NCBI GenBank assembly: GCA_964617065.1
Contig: CAZTVM010000028.1
Coordinates: 1 to 19,175 of the forward strand
Reading direction: 5' to 3'
Origin: JAVBNU01 sp964617065
GTDB taxonomy: Bacteria; Cyanobacteriota; Vampirovibrionia; Gastranaerophilales; Gastranaerophilaceae
Length of the DNA: 19,175 nucleotides
Shown here: in pieces, positions 7,402 to 15,091 of the stretch
Layout: each line of letters opens with the position of its first letter
Position numbering within the stretch: the stretch's first letter is position 1
Notes under the pieces: generated by a model
Databases searched by the model: none
Seen by the model: the letters and a program-made list of their open reading frames with translations, nothing else
Told to the model about the DNA's origin: nothing
Made by a program: the position numbers and the translations under genes

Positions 7402-8220
7402 CTACTTACTGTTGGTATTTGCTTTTATTTGTTCAATAGCAGCTGTAATAGTATCCATTTGGGCATTGAGCTTTTCTATAGCCAAATCCATCGATGTAAA
7501 TTTATTCTCTAGTGAAGTTCTATATGCTTCAATTCGTTCATTTTGTGAAGTAATTTTTGAATTTATAGTAGAAATTTGAGAATTATATGTAGCAGTTTTA
7601 GATGCAAAATAACCATTTTCTATATCCAAAGAACCGCTTACATTTGAGGCAATTTTACCTAAAAGACCTTCTTCATTTTTAGAGACATCACCAATCAAGA
7701 ATTTTTGTACACCTTCCGGATCAGAATTAAAAACCTCTAAAAATTTTTCTTCATCAAAAATTAATTCATTTGATACGGAAGAAACAGCAGCACCAGCCGC
7801 TGCGGTAGATATACCTAATTGAGAAAGCATCTTATATGAAGAACTATCATTATCATACAGACTTGTTGCTGATGAACGAAAATTACTTATCATCGAATTT
7901 AAACTATTATCAAATGAAAGCAAAGCAGACTCATACACAGTTTCACCATCTTCTTCACTAGACGTTATTTCAGTTAACTGAGATGTCGTAGAAAGGATTG
8001 TATTATATTTGCTCACAAAATCTTTTAATGCAGAAACTAAATCAGTTGGGTCACTAGCAATCGAAATAGATACATTTTCATTTTCAGCAGTTACTGTATT
8101 TAATGTTAAAGTCAAGCCTGAAACGCCACTAACAGAAGCCGGAACAGTATTATTCATATATTCAATTTCTTTACCATTAACATTAAACACAGCTTCTTTT
8201 AATCCTTCTTTAATTTGCCT
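7402..8220 (-). CDS. fliD: Flagellar cap protein FliD, C-terminal part (after the sequence gap)
   Basis: This is the downstream part of the flagellar filament cap (hook-associated protein 2), 272 residues from the gap to the stop. FliD forms the cap at the filament tip under which exported flagellin folds. The segment begins with a region ending in FNVNGKEI, then GVSGLTLTLNTV and DLVSALKDFVSKYNTI, all typical of the FliD C-terminal domain. It ends in a long amphipathic helical region (about the last 60 residues, RIEAYRTSLENKFTSMDLAI onward), the part that packs into the cap core. The frame is in register with the N-terminal part only if the missing bases number a multiple of three. The stop abuts the stop of the convergent 94-residue gene, leaving no room for a terminator between them. 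Confidence 0.88.
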   Translation of the reverse strand, partial: RQIKEGLKEAVFNVNGKEIEYMNNTVPASVSGVSGLTLTLNTVTAENENVSISIASDPTDLVSALKDFVSKYNTILSTTSQLTEITSSEEDGETVYESALLSFDNSLNSMISNFRSSATSLYDNDSSSYKMLSQLGISTAAAGAAVSSVSNELIFDEEKFLEVFNSDPEGVQKFLIGDVSKNEEGLLGKIASNVSGSLDIENGYFASKTATYNSQISTINSKITSQNERIEAYRTSLENKFTSMDLAIEKLNAQMDTITAAIEQIKANTNSK

Positions 8221-8230
8221 NNNNNNNNNN
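8221..8230. other. Assembly gap of ten unresolved bases inside fliD
   Basis: Ten N characters lie within the flagellar cap gene. The codons on both sides are complete: 343 codons before the gap and 273, including the stop, after it. The true missing length should therefore be a multiple of three, and ten is a placeholder size. The apparent frame change is an assembly artefact. Confidence 0.97.
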
Positions 8231-9259
8231 CAGAGCATTCTCACCAACTGTCTGTGAATCTCTGCGAATACTACCATTGCTTGTTATTCCCATAATATCT
8301 GTAAAATTAGAGCCGCCGTTTTCTGCTGTCGGTGCACTTACATTTATATACAATTCGCCTGATGTTTTCGACAACAATTTCAACTTACCCGTAGTCTGGT
8401 CAAAAGTAGCATTCACACCTGAATCTTTACTTTGATTTATTTGATTTATAAGGGAATTCATTGTTGTAGTATCATCAATTGTGAATGTAACATTACCAAT
8501 AGTAAAGCTTCCTGTCGTAACCCCTGAAATTCCCGACAAGCTACTATCTACAAGCGTCTTATCAGGGTTTGCTACTGAAATAGACACTGAACTGGAGTAG
8601 CTTAGTCCATCAGCTGATTTTTTGAGCCTTAATTGTTCAGCAAAATCACTTGTTCCTGCGGTGGTGAATGAAATTTCCTCATCTGAGGTAATTGAAAATT
8701 TTCCATCTTGAATATTTACAGTTAAGTCTTTTTCAATATCCGCAGCTGCACTTTCTATTTTAGTTTTAATAGACTCCAACGTATCATCATTTGATATTGA
8801 AACCTCAACGGATTTTTCTCCGACGTTAAAAATTACTGTGCCTTCTTTTACATTTCCGCATGAAATTTCACTAAATTTAGTTGAATTGCTTATTACGTTA
8901 GCTACACTATTGTTTGACTCGGCTGAAGTATATGTTGCAAGTCTTGACACACTTACGGAAACAGTTTGAGCAGGAGTATTAGCGCTAGCAACAGCACTGA
9001 CTGCTGAATCTTTAGACGATGTTGCTTTACATTTTGTGAATAAATTACTAGAAGAAAAACGTGAATCTGTAATTTTCGTTAATGATGACTGAAAATTTGT
9101 ATAAGCAGTTTTTAATATATTTGTGCCTTCTAATTTATTACTATAAACTTTTTTTTTGCTTTCTAAATTTGTTACAGTTTTTTCTTTTATAGAAACCAAA
9201 TCGTCTATCCAAGATGAATACTCTAGACCTGAACCTAATCCTGAAAACGAAATTGACAT
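8231..9259 (-). CDS. fliD: Flagellar cap protein FliD, N-terminal part (before the sequence gap)
   Basis: The first 343 residues of FliD precede the gap; joined with the 272 residues after it, the protein is at least 615 residues, within the family's range. The start ATG at 9259 has GAGGTG four bases upstream. The N-terminal domain is recognisable from SFSGLGSGLEYSSWIDDLV (4-22) through the amphipathic helix to about residue 105, matching the FliD family opening (G-[LF]-x-S-G-L followed by an ID-x-L segment). The middle is rich in Ser, Thr and Val and beta-strand-like, as expected for the exposed domains. The gene lies 87 bases after coaX. I see no sigma-28-type promoter in that space, so it may be read through from coaX or use an unrecognised promoter. 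No other flagellar gene is in the window. Confidence 0.9.
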
Positions 9260-9346
9260 TAATCACCTCATTTTAATAATACAACACAATAATTTTAATA
9301 TAATTACTTGAGTTGTTTATCATTTAAATAGTTGAAATCAGCGATA

Positions 9347-10111
9347 TCAATTATTAATTTTCCACAATTGGTTAAGCGCATTTAAAGTCAAATTTTCGTC
9401 AATGTAATCAAATTTGCGTTCTAAATTTTCCGTAATAATTTTACTATATCCACCGGTTGCTACTAAAGTAGCTTTTTCGCCTAATTCAGTTTCGCACGCT
9501 TTCACTAATCCGTCAATCATCGCAGCATGCCCATGTACTATACCTGATAACATAGCATCAATTGTATTTGCAGCAATAGTTTTTTTGGGCGCCTCGATTT
9601 TAACTTTAGGCAATTTAGATGTAAATCCACTTAAAGCATGCGCTTGTATTTTCATTCCGGCAGCAATTATTCCACCTATAAATTCGCCATTTTTATTTAC
9701 CACATCAAAAGATGTTGCCGTCCCAAAATCTACTACTATAACAGGCAGTTTATATTTTTTGTAAGCACCGAACGCATTTGCTATTCTGTCTGCGCCTACT
9801 TCATTCGGGCAGTCAATAGCTATTTTTATACCTATATTTATTTTGTGATTTATTATTAAGACTTTAGCTTTTAAATACTTTTCAATAGCGAACCTAAATT
9901 TTTCTGTTAATGGTAAAACAACACTCGATACGACTGCGCCTGTCACAGAATTCTCAAGATTTGAATGTTTTAAAAAATTATACAACATTACACCGTACTC
10001 ATCTTCTGAACGCTTTATGTCAGAAGCTAATGACCATTTTTGAACTAAAGTATTATTATCAAAAATCCCGACGGTTATACTTGTATTCCCTATGTCTGCG
10101 ACCAGTAGCAT
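9347..10111 (-). CDS. coaX: Type III pantothenate kinase
   Basis: This 254-residue cytoplasmic kinase phosphorylates pantothenate, the first step of coenzyme A synthesis. The type III enzyme belongs to the acetate/sugar kinase-Hsc70-actin (ASKHA) fold. Landmarks are the N-terminal phosphate loop DIGNTSITVG (6-15, D6), GADR (106-109, with D108 in the pantothenate site), the second phosphate motif VVDFGTATSFD (126-136), the GGIIAAG turn (146-152) and the adenosine-side ATGG (218-221). Length fits the family (about 250-260). GAGGTG precedes the ATG at 10111. The gene starts 16 bases after rdgB and is probably translated from the same message. In type III enzymes there is typically no feedback inhibition by CoA. 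No other pantothenate kinase is visible. Confidence 0.97.
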   Translation of the reverse strand: MLLVADIGNTSITVGIFDNNTLVQKWSLASDIKRSEDEYGVMLYNFLKHSNLENSVTGAVVSSVVLPLTEKFRFAIEKYLKAKVLIINHKINIGIKIAIDCPNEVGADRIANAFGAYKKYKLPVIVVDFGTATSFDVVNKNGEFIGGIIAAGMKIQAHALSGFTSKLPKVKIEAPKKTIAANTIDAMLSGIVHGHAAMIDGLVKACETELGEKATLVATGGYSKIITENLERKFDYIDENLTLNALNQLWKINN

Positions 10112-10127
10112 TTTTCACCTCATAAAA

Positions 10128-10712
10128 TTAATCATTTAATCTATTTTTTTGTATAAATTTTAACATTTTAGCCAAAGCCAACGCTCTGTGACTTATTGTA
10201 TTTTTTTGCGCTTCAGATATTTCAGCCATAGTTTTGTTATACTCAGGTATAAAAAATATCGGGTCATAGCCAAACCCATTCACTCCAGCAGGTTCAAATG
10301 TAATTATACCATTAATTTTCCCTTCTGCTGAATACAAAATATCGCCATCAGAATTAACCAACATCATAGAACAAGTAAAATTAGCTGTTCTATCTTCTAA
10401 AGGAACGTCTTTAAGCTCTTTCAATATTTTATCAATTTTTTCTTCTGGGGTCGGTGCATATCTGGCAGAATAAAGTCCTGGCGCTCCATTTAATTTGTCG
10501 ACACAAAGCCCGGTGTCATCAGCCATAGCTATTTTACCAGTCAACTTAGCTGCTTCAAATGCTTTTATATATGCATTTGAAGCGAATGTTTTGCCATTTT
10601 CTATTGGATTAAACTCACCCTTTGGCAGTTCAAAAATTACACCACTGGACTGAGAAATAGCATTAATTTCAGATAATTTATTTGAATTTGCACTAGCCAA
10701 AACTATTCCCAT
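10128..10712 (-). CDS. rdgB: Non-canonical purine NTP pyrophosphatase (RdgB/HAM1 family)
   Basis: This 194-residue enzyme hydrolyses dITP, ITP and XTP to monophosphates, keeping damaged purines out of DNA and RNA. Motifs are the N-terminal loop IVLASANSNKLSEI (3-16), FASNAYIKA (43-51), the catalytic ADDTGL (64-69), APGLYSARYA (77-86), GFGYDPIFF (146-154) and SHRALA (174-179). The ATG at 10712 is preferred: it gives the usual family opening M-x-I-V-L-A and lies one base after the uppS stop, an arrangement for translational coupling. A TTG four codons upstream (10724) is in frame and overlaps uppS, but its ribosome-binding bases would be too close. The coaX gene follows 16 bases later. Confidence 0.96.
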   Translation of the reverse strand: MGIVLASANSNKLSEINAISQSSGVIFELPKGEFNPIENGKTFASNAYIKAFEAAKLTGKIAMADDTGLCVDKLNGAPGLYSARYAPTPEEKIDKILKELKDVPLEDRTANFTCSMMLVNSDGDILYSAEGKINGIITFEPAGVNGFGYDPIFFIPEYNKTMAEISEAQKNTISHRALALAKMLKFIQKNRLND

Positions 10713-10713
10713 T

Positions 10714-11454
10714 TTATTGTCCAAACCTTCTGTTTCGTTGCTTAAACTCTAAAATAGCGTTTGCTAAAGAATTCTCATTAAATTCAGGCCAAAGCTCATC
10801 AGTCACATATATTTCGCTGTAGGCAATCTGCCAAAGCAAATAATTACTTATTCTCTTTTCTGAGCCGGTACGAATTAGCAAGTCAGGGTCAGGCATGCCA
10901 ACTGTATACAAACTATTACTAATAATTTCAGGATTTATGTCCTCAATATTCAATTCATTGTTTTTAACCAAAAGAGCAATTTTTTTGACTGCTTCAGTCA
11001 ACTCAAGCCTTGCGCCGTAATTTACTGCAATTTGGAGCTTCAATCCTGCATTATTTTCTGTACATTTTTCTGTGTCAAGTAATATTTCTCTTAAATGCTT
11101 ATTAAATTTACTCAAATCTCCGATAAATTTAACTCTAACATCATTAGCTGCTAATTCATTCATTTCGTTTCTAATAGTTTTTGCAAAAAGTTCCATCAAA
11201 AAATTCACTTCCTCTGGCTTTCTATTCCAATTTTCAGTGGAAAAAGCATAAACAGTCAAATACTCTATTCCGAATTTCTGGCATGCTTTAACTATATTTT
11301 TGAAGGAAGAAACACCTTTTTGGTGACCAAATGCAGTCGGCACCATGTTTTTTTTAGCCCAACGTCTGTTACCATCCATAATTATTGCGACATGTCTAAC
11401 ACTTAATTCATTCACTATTTCTTTAATTTTGTTTGGCTTTTCTTCTACTATCAA
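10714..11454 (-). CDS. uppS: Isoprenyl transferase (undecaprenyl diphosphate synthase)
   Basis: This cis-prenyltransferase of 246 residues elongates farnesyl diphosphate with isopentenyl diphosphate to make the C55 carrier lipid for peptidoglycan and other surface polymers. Key residues are the catalytic MDGNRRWAKK (26-35, D27), H44 in FGHQKG, the AFSTENW substrate loop (70-76), RTGSEKRISN (195-204) and magnesium-binding E214 in the segment WQIAYSEIY. NYGARLEL (145-152) replaces the usual NYGGR with NYGAR, a mild variation. The start is TTG at 11454 with AAAGGTGA six bases upstream; the first in-frame ATG would delete the catalytic region. The gene lies 52 bases after rnpA and ends against the start of rdgB. 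Confidence 0.97.
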   Translation of the reverse strand: MIVEEKPNKIKEIVNELSVRHVAIIMDGNRRWAKKNMVPTAFGHQKGVSSFKNIVKACQKFGIEYLTVYAFSTENWNRKPEEVNFLMELFAKTIRNEMNELAANDVRVKFIGDLSKFNKHLREILLDTEKCTENNAGLKLQIAVNYGARLELTEAVKKIALLVKNNELNIEDINPEIISNSLYTVGMPDPDLLIRTGSEKRISNYLLWQIAYSEIYVTDELWPEFNENSLANAILEFKQRNRRFGQ

Positions 11455-11506
11455 CGCTAGTCACCTTTATTCATATTCTAAATTATAAAACAAACAATTT
11501 TAAATG

Positions 11507-11857
11507 TTACTTATTCAGTAATTCCAAAACTGCTTTGTAACAGGTTTGAAAATCTAATTCTAACGCTTTGACTTTTATCACAAAAATTATTGACATGTAT
11601 TTTTGTGAGTTAGAAATAGCATTATTTTTCAGCGCTATTCTGTATGCCTCTCGATACAATCGTTTAACACGATTTCTTTTTACTGCCCGCTTGTGTATTT
11701 TTTTGCTTACTACAAAGCCTACTTTAGTCACTGCTCGTTCGTTTGTTTTTAACTTTCCTTTGTAGACAACTGCACAACTATCTGAAACTATATTTCTGTT
11801 TTTGAACGTTGCTGTGAACGCTGTATTTTTTACTAATCTGTATTCTTTTTTTAACAT
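11507..11857 (-). CDS. rnpA: Ribonuclease P protein component
   Basis: This small basic protein of 116 residues binds the RNase P catalytic RNA and helps it recognise and cleave the 5' leader of precursor tRNAs. The diagnostic RNR helix is complete: KRAVKRNRVKRLYREA (56-71). VGFVVSKKI (46-54) is the preceding strand. There are no recognisable Shine-Dalgarno bases before the ATG at 11857, where the upstream sequence is almost pure A and T. The usual partners rpmH, yidD and yidC are absent: a terminator and an unrelated secreted-protein gene lie upstream, and uppS lies downstream. No clear promoter stands out in the 50 bases between the terminator and the start, so rnpA may be expressed partly by read-through. 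Confidence 0.95.
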   Translation of the reverse strand: MLKKEYRLVKNTAFTATFKNRNIVSDSCAVVYKGKLKTNERAVTKVGFVVSKKIHKRAVKRNRVKRLYREAYRIALKNNAISNSQKYMSIIFVIKVKALELDFQTCYKAVLELLNK

Positions 11858-11907
11858 AACTATTTAATTTTAATTCAATTTTAATAAAAAAGAAATTATT
11901 TTATTAA

Positions 11908-11937
11908 AAAAGGCTCTACATCTACGATGTGAGCCCT
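11908..11937 (-). terminator. Rho-independent terminator after the secreted coiled-coil gene
   Basis: On the minus strand GGCTCACATC pairs with GATGTAGAGCC to form a ten-base-pair stem with one bulged base and a three-base loop (GTA), followed directly by six T residues. It lies 21 bases after the stop of the 147-residue gene and ahead of rnpA, so it separates those two genes. Confidence 0.85.
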
Positions 11938-11958
11938 AGGCTAATGAAAAGTTATTAA

Positions 11959-12402
11959 TTAAAGCATTTCTTTTTTTATATTAGATTTAGCTTTTTCAAT
12001 ATTTGTAATTCTTTTTTCTGTTTGTTTTACCAATTTTTTCAATGCAGCTCTTTGTTCTTTTATTAATCTATATTTTTCATCTATATCAGAATATTGAGAT
12101 TTTAAATCCAAAAGCCTTGTTCTAATTTCGACTTGAGCATTATCTAATTCCAAAATAGCGTTTTGACAATTAGAATTTTCCTTGTCAGATGTAGCTTGAA
12201 CATTCACAGCTGAAACTGAAGGTGTAACATTAGATTTGTATGTTGCAGCAGGTTTTGCTGATGCCGCTGCAGGAGCGGTTTCTACATAAGAATAACCTCC
12301 ACTTGTCGCAGGCTCAAAAATATAACCGTCAGCCAACACACTTGCTGATAATACAAGCATACTAGTAAATGCAACTGATATAGTTATCACACTTTTATTC
12401 AT
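11959..12402 (-). CDS. Secreted coiled-coil protein, unknown
   Basis: This protein of 147 residues matches no named family I recognise. It has a clear signal peptide (1-24, hydrophobic core ITISVAFTSMLVLSA, likely cleavage after VLA before D25). A low-complexity Ala/Ser/Pro/Thr linker follows (about 35-75), then a charged amphipathic helix that is probably coiled coil (about 80-145). The mature protein would be periplasmic or released. The ATG at 12402 follows AGGA at suitable spacing. A strong terminator follows it and no close neighbour precedes it (106 bases from the DUF151-family gene), so it looks like a single-gene unit. The layout recalls small periplasmic coiled-coil proteins in general, but no specific function can be assigned. 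Confidence 0.85.
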   Translation of the reverse strand: MNKSVITISVAFTSMLVLSASVLADGYIFEPATSGGYSYVETAPAAASAKPAATYKSNVTPSVSAVNVQATSDKENSNCQNAILELDNAQVEIRTRLLDLKSQYSDIDEKYRLIKEQRAALKKLVKQTEKRITNIEKAKSNIKKEML

Positions 12403-12508
12403 ATTCTAATCCTCATTTCGTAACTATTACCGATTTCATTTTACAATAATACTTCAAATAAAAAAATACACAGATTACAGTATTTTTCGCAGATAGCTGC
12501 TAAACGAA

Positions 12509-13018
12509 TTATTGATCTGACTGTTTGTCATCTTTAATAAGCCTTTCAAAATCTGACGGCTTAATACTTTGAACAAAATCTCTAAACTCCTGCGCTTCTT
12601 CCTCGTCCTTTGCGCTGTCACAGGACACAGAACCGTTTGCAAGCACATTTGCTGAGACAAAAATCGGTGCGTCTACTCTAATTGCCACAGCTATAGCGTC
12701 TGAAGGTCTGGCATCTAAGATAATCTCTTTTTTTTCTGCGTTTACTATAAAAATCTTGGCGAAATAAGTTTCTTTGTCTACGTCATTTATCTCAACTCTG
12801 TCTAATTCATAATCCATTTGTTTTACCAAATTAATTATTAAATCATGCGTCATCGGACGAGTCACCGCAATATTTTCAATCTTTCTTATAATTGCGCTCG
12901 CCTCTGCTGAGCCGATCCATATCGGTAAAGCTTTTCTATTCTCGTTATCGTGTAAAACTACTATCGGGGAACCAGATCTTGTATCAAGGGCTATACCCAT
13001 AACTCGCATTTCTATCAT
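12509..13018 (-). CDS. DUF151 / bifunctional nuclease (BFN) family protein
   Basis: The 169-residue protein belongs to the DUF151 family, named after plant bifunctional nucleases active on DNA and RNA; its role in bacteria is poorly defined. Family signs are MRVMGIALDTRSGSPIVVL (4-22), the strand-turn LPIWIGSAEASAI (32-44), THDLI (57-61), and ARPSDAIAVAIRVDAPIFV (103-121). The C-terminal 35 residues are acidic and polar. The ATG at 13018 has only a weak GAGAA upstream; it is retained because the family typically opens in this way. An overlapping shorter open frame on the same strand is a shadow. It lies 81 bases downstream of clpX and may be transcribed with it or from a weak promoter in between. 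Confidence 0.9.
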   Translation of the reverse strand: MIEMRVMGIALDTRSGSPIVVLHDNENRKALPIWIGSAEASAIIRKIENIAVTRPMTHDLIINLVKQMDYELDRVEINDVDKETYFAKIFIVNAEKKEIILDARPSDAIAVAIRVDAPIFVSANVLANGSVSCDSAKDEEEAQEFRDFVQSIKPSDFERLIKDDKQSDQ

Positions 13019-13056
13019 GTTATTTTCTCAACTATTCGTTTGTACCTACAGTAAAT

Positions 13057-13085
13057 ATTATAATGATATTTTTTGTTAAATAAAA
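13057..13085 (-). promoter_or_regulatory. Possible promoter of the DUF151-family gene
   Basis: A perfect TATAAT (13062-13057 on the minus strand) lies 38 bases ahead of the ATG, with TTTTAT (13085-13080) after a 17-base spacer as a poor -35 box. The surroundings are so AT-rich that such a match is easily found by chance. Confidence 0.3.
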
Positions 13086-13099
13086 TATATTTTAAAGTT

Positions 13100-14443
13100 T
13101 TATGCAATATCTTCTTTTGATTGTTCAGAAGCCACAATATCAGAAACCTTTTTTGTCGGTAAATGAATTAACTCAGCAGCCGAGACTTGAGCATCTTTTA
13201 TTTTCACCATGTCCTTAGTTATTGTAAATTCTTTCACATCATCTTGTGAAGGCACATCATACATAACATCAAGCATAATTTCTTCTACTATTGAGCGCAA
13301 AGCACGAGCGCCAGTTTTACGTTTAATAGATTCAGCTGCTATTAAATCAACTGCTTCAGTATCAAATTTCAACTCAACACCGTCCATTTTCATCAAACAT
13401 TGATATTGTTTGAGCACTGCATTTTTAGGCTCGGTCAAAATCATCTTTAAAGTAGCTTCATCAAGCGGATCGAGAACAGCATAAATGGGAACACGACCAA
13501 TAAATTCAGGAATTAATCCAAATTTCAATAAGTCCTCCGGCTGCATTTTTTTCAACATACGAGCTGCTTCTAATTCTTTCTCAGCTTGAGAAACCGCACC
13601 TTGCGCACCAAATCCTATTGACGTACCGACAGCTGCACGACGTTCAACTATTTTATCTAAACCGACAAACGCCCCACCGACGATGAAAAGAATATTACTT
13701 GTATCAAGCTGTATGAATTCTTGATGTGGGTGTTTACGACCACCCTGAGGAGGAACATTCGCTACTGTACCTTCAATCATCTTCAAAAGTGCTTGTTGCA
13801 CGCCTTCACCGCTAACATCACGAGTAATACTCGCATTCTCTGATTTTCTGGCTATTTTATCTATTTCATCAATATATATAATACCTTTTTCAGCTTTTGA
13901 CACATCATAGTCAGCACATTGATAAAGCCGTAACAAAATATTTTCGACATCATCACCTACATAACCTGCCTCAGTAAGAGTCGTTGCATCGGCTACAGCA
14001 AAAGGAACATCTAACATTTTCGCAAGTGTTTGCGCTAGTAAAGTTTTGCCACTACCTGTCGGACCTACTAAAAGAATATTACTCTTTTGAATTTCAACTT
14101 CATTCCCTGCACCTTGTGAAATATTGTGCGCAATACGTTTATAATGATTATAAACTGCAACTGAAAGCACTTTCTTTGCGTCATCTTGTCCGATAATATG
14201 TTGATCTAAATATAATTTTATATCTTGTGGTTTAGGAATTTTAGACAGGGTATTTGCATCCTTTTCAGGCTGATCCAAATTCTTTTCTTTGGGATCAAAA
14301 AATTCTTCATCTAAAATCTCATTACACAAATCAACGCATTCGTCACAAATGTATACTTCAGGACCTGCAATTAATTTTTTAACTTGGTCTTGAGTTTTAC
14401 CACAAAATGAACATTTTAAACGACTATCGTCAAGCTTTGACAT
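13100..14443 (-). CDS. clpX: ATP-dependent Clp protease ATP-binding subunit ClpX
   Basis: This AAA+ unfoldase of 447 residues recognises tagged or damaged proteins and threads them into ClpP. All expected parts are present: the C4 zinc-binding domain (C11, C14, C33, C36); Walker A GPTGSGKT (127-134); pore loop GYVGD (160-164); Walker B IIYIDEID (188-195); the RKH loop (236-238) that contacts substrates; the IGF tripeptide (276-278) that docks onto ClpP; and the sensor-2 region around GARALRSIVEEI. Length is slightly above E. coli ClpX (424). The ribosome-binding bases TAGGAG overlap the clpP stop codon, eleven bases before the ATG, so the two genes are translated from one message. Confidence 0.98.
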   Translation of the reverse strand: MSKLDDSRLKCSFCGKTQDQVKKLIAGPEVYICDECVDLCNEILDEEFFDPKEKNLDQPEKDANTLSKIPKPQDIKLYLDQHIIGQDDAKKVLSVAVYNHYKRIAHNISQGAGNEVEIQKSNILLVGPTGSGKTLLAQTLAKMLDVPFAVADATTLTEAGYVGDDVENILLRLYQCADYDVSKAEKGIIYIDEIDKIARKSENASITRDVSGEGVQQALLKMIEGTVANVPPQGGRKHPHQEFIQLDTSNILFIVGGAFVGLDKIVERRAAVGTSIGFGAQGAVSQAEKELEAARMLKKMQPEDLLKFGLIPEFIGRVPIYAVLDPLDEATLKMILTEPKNAVLKQYQCLMKMDGVELKFDTEAVDLIAAESIKRKTGARALRSIVEEIMLDVMYDVPSQDDVKEFTITKDMVKIKDAQVSAAELIHLPTKKVSDIVASEQSKEDIA

Positions 14444-14454
14444 TGAAAGTTCTC

Positions 14455-15057
14455 CTAATTGTTTTCTTTAACAGCTTTTTCTACTGTTACAACCTTGTCT
14501 ATCATACCATACTCTAAAGCTTCCTCTGGAGTCATAATATAATCTCTGTCTGTATCTTTTTCTATTTTCTTTATAGACTGACCTGTATTTTTAGCTAAAA
14601 TTTCATTCAAGCTCTTTTTAATTCTTATAATTTCAGCGGCCTGTATTTCGATATCGGTAGCTTGTCCTTGAGCACCACCCAAAGGCTGATGTATAAGAAC
14701 TCTAGAATGAGGAAGTGCCATTCTTTTTCCTTTAGCACCTGCTGCAAGCAAAAATGCGCCCATAGAGGCAGCTTGACCTAAACATATTGTCGATACGTCG
14801 GCTCTAATATGTTGCATAGTATCAAATATTGCAAAACCTGCTGTTACACTACCACCTGGCGAATTTATATAAAGCATTATATCTTTTTCCGGATTTTCGC
14901 TGTCTAACAATAATAATTGCGCTACTATCAAATTTGCGACCATATCATCAACAGGCGTGCCTAAAAATATTATTCTTTCTCTGAGCAGTCTTGAAAATAT
15001 ATCAAATGAACGCTCACCACGACTGGATTGTTCTATTACTACAGGTACAAAACTCAT
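14455..15057 (-). CDS. clpP: ATP-dependent Clp protease proteolytic subunit
   Basis: This is the barrel-forming serine peptidase that degrades proteins delivered by ClpX. The 200-residue length is standard. The catalytic triad is visible as S98 (GQAASMG), H123 (LIHQPLGG) and D172 (DRDYIMTPEEA). The handle and oxyanion-loop sequence YINSPGGSVTAGFAI (63-77) is conserved. The ATG at 15057 follows AAAGGA. It lies between tig (34-base spacer) and clpX (11-base spacer) in the classical order tig-clpP-clpX, suggesting shared control of folding and degradation. Cyanobacteria usually have several ClpP paralogues; only one is in the window and it is catalytically intact. Confidence 0.98.
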   Translation of the reverse strand: MSFVPVVIEQSSRGERSFDIFSRLLRERIIFLGTPVDDMVANLIVAQLLLLDSENPEKDIMLYINSPGGSVTAGFAIFDTMQHIRADVSTICLGQAASMGAFLLAAGAKGKRMALPHSRVLIHQPLGGAQGQATDIEIQAAEIIRIKKSLNEILAKNTGQSIKKIEKDTDRDYIMTPEEALEYGMIDKVVTVEKAVKENN

Positions 15058-15091
15058 ATTGCTTCCTTTCTACTACTATATACTCTTTCTA

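Noticed and set aside
9260..9346. Sigma-28-type flagellar promoter before fliD
   Set aside because: No TAAA with a properly spaced GCCGATAA-like element could be found.
12475..12660. Sixty-one-codon frame overlapping the DUF151-family gene
   Set aside because: It lies in another frame inside and just past a well-supported gene, with no ribosome-binding site and no family features.
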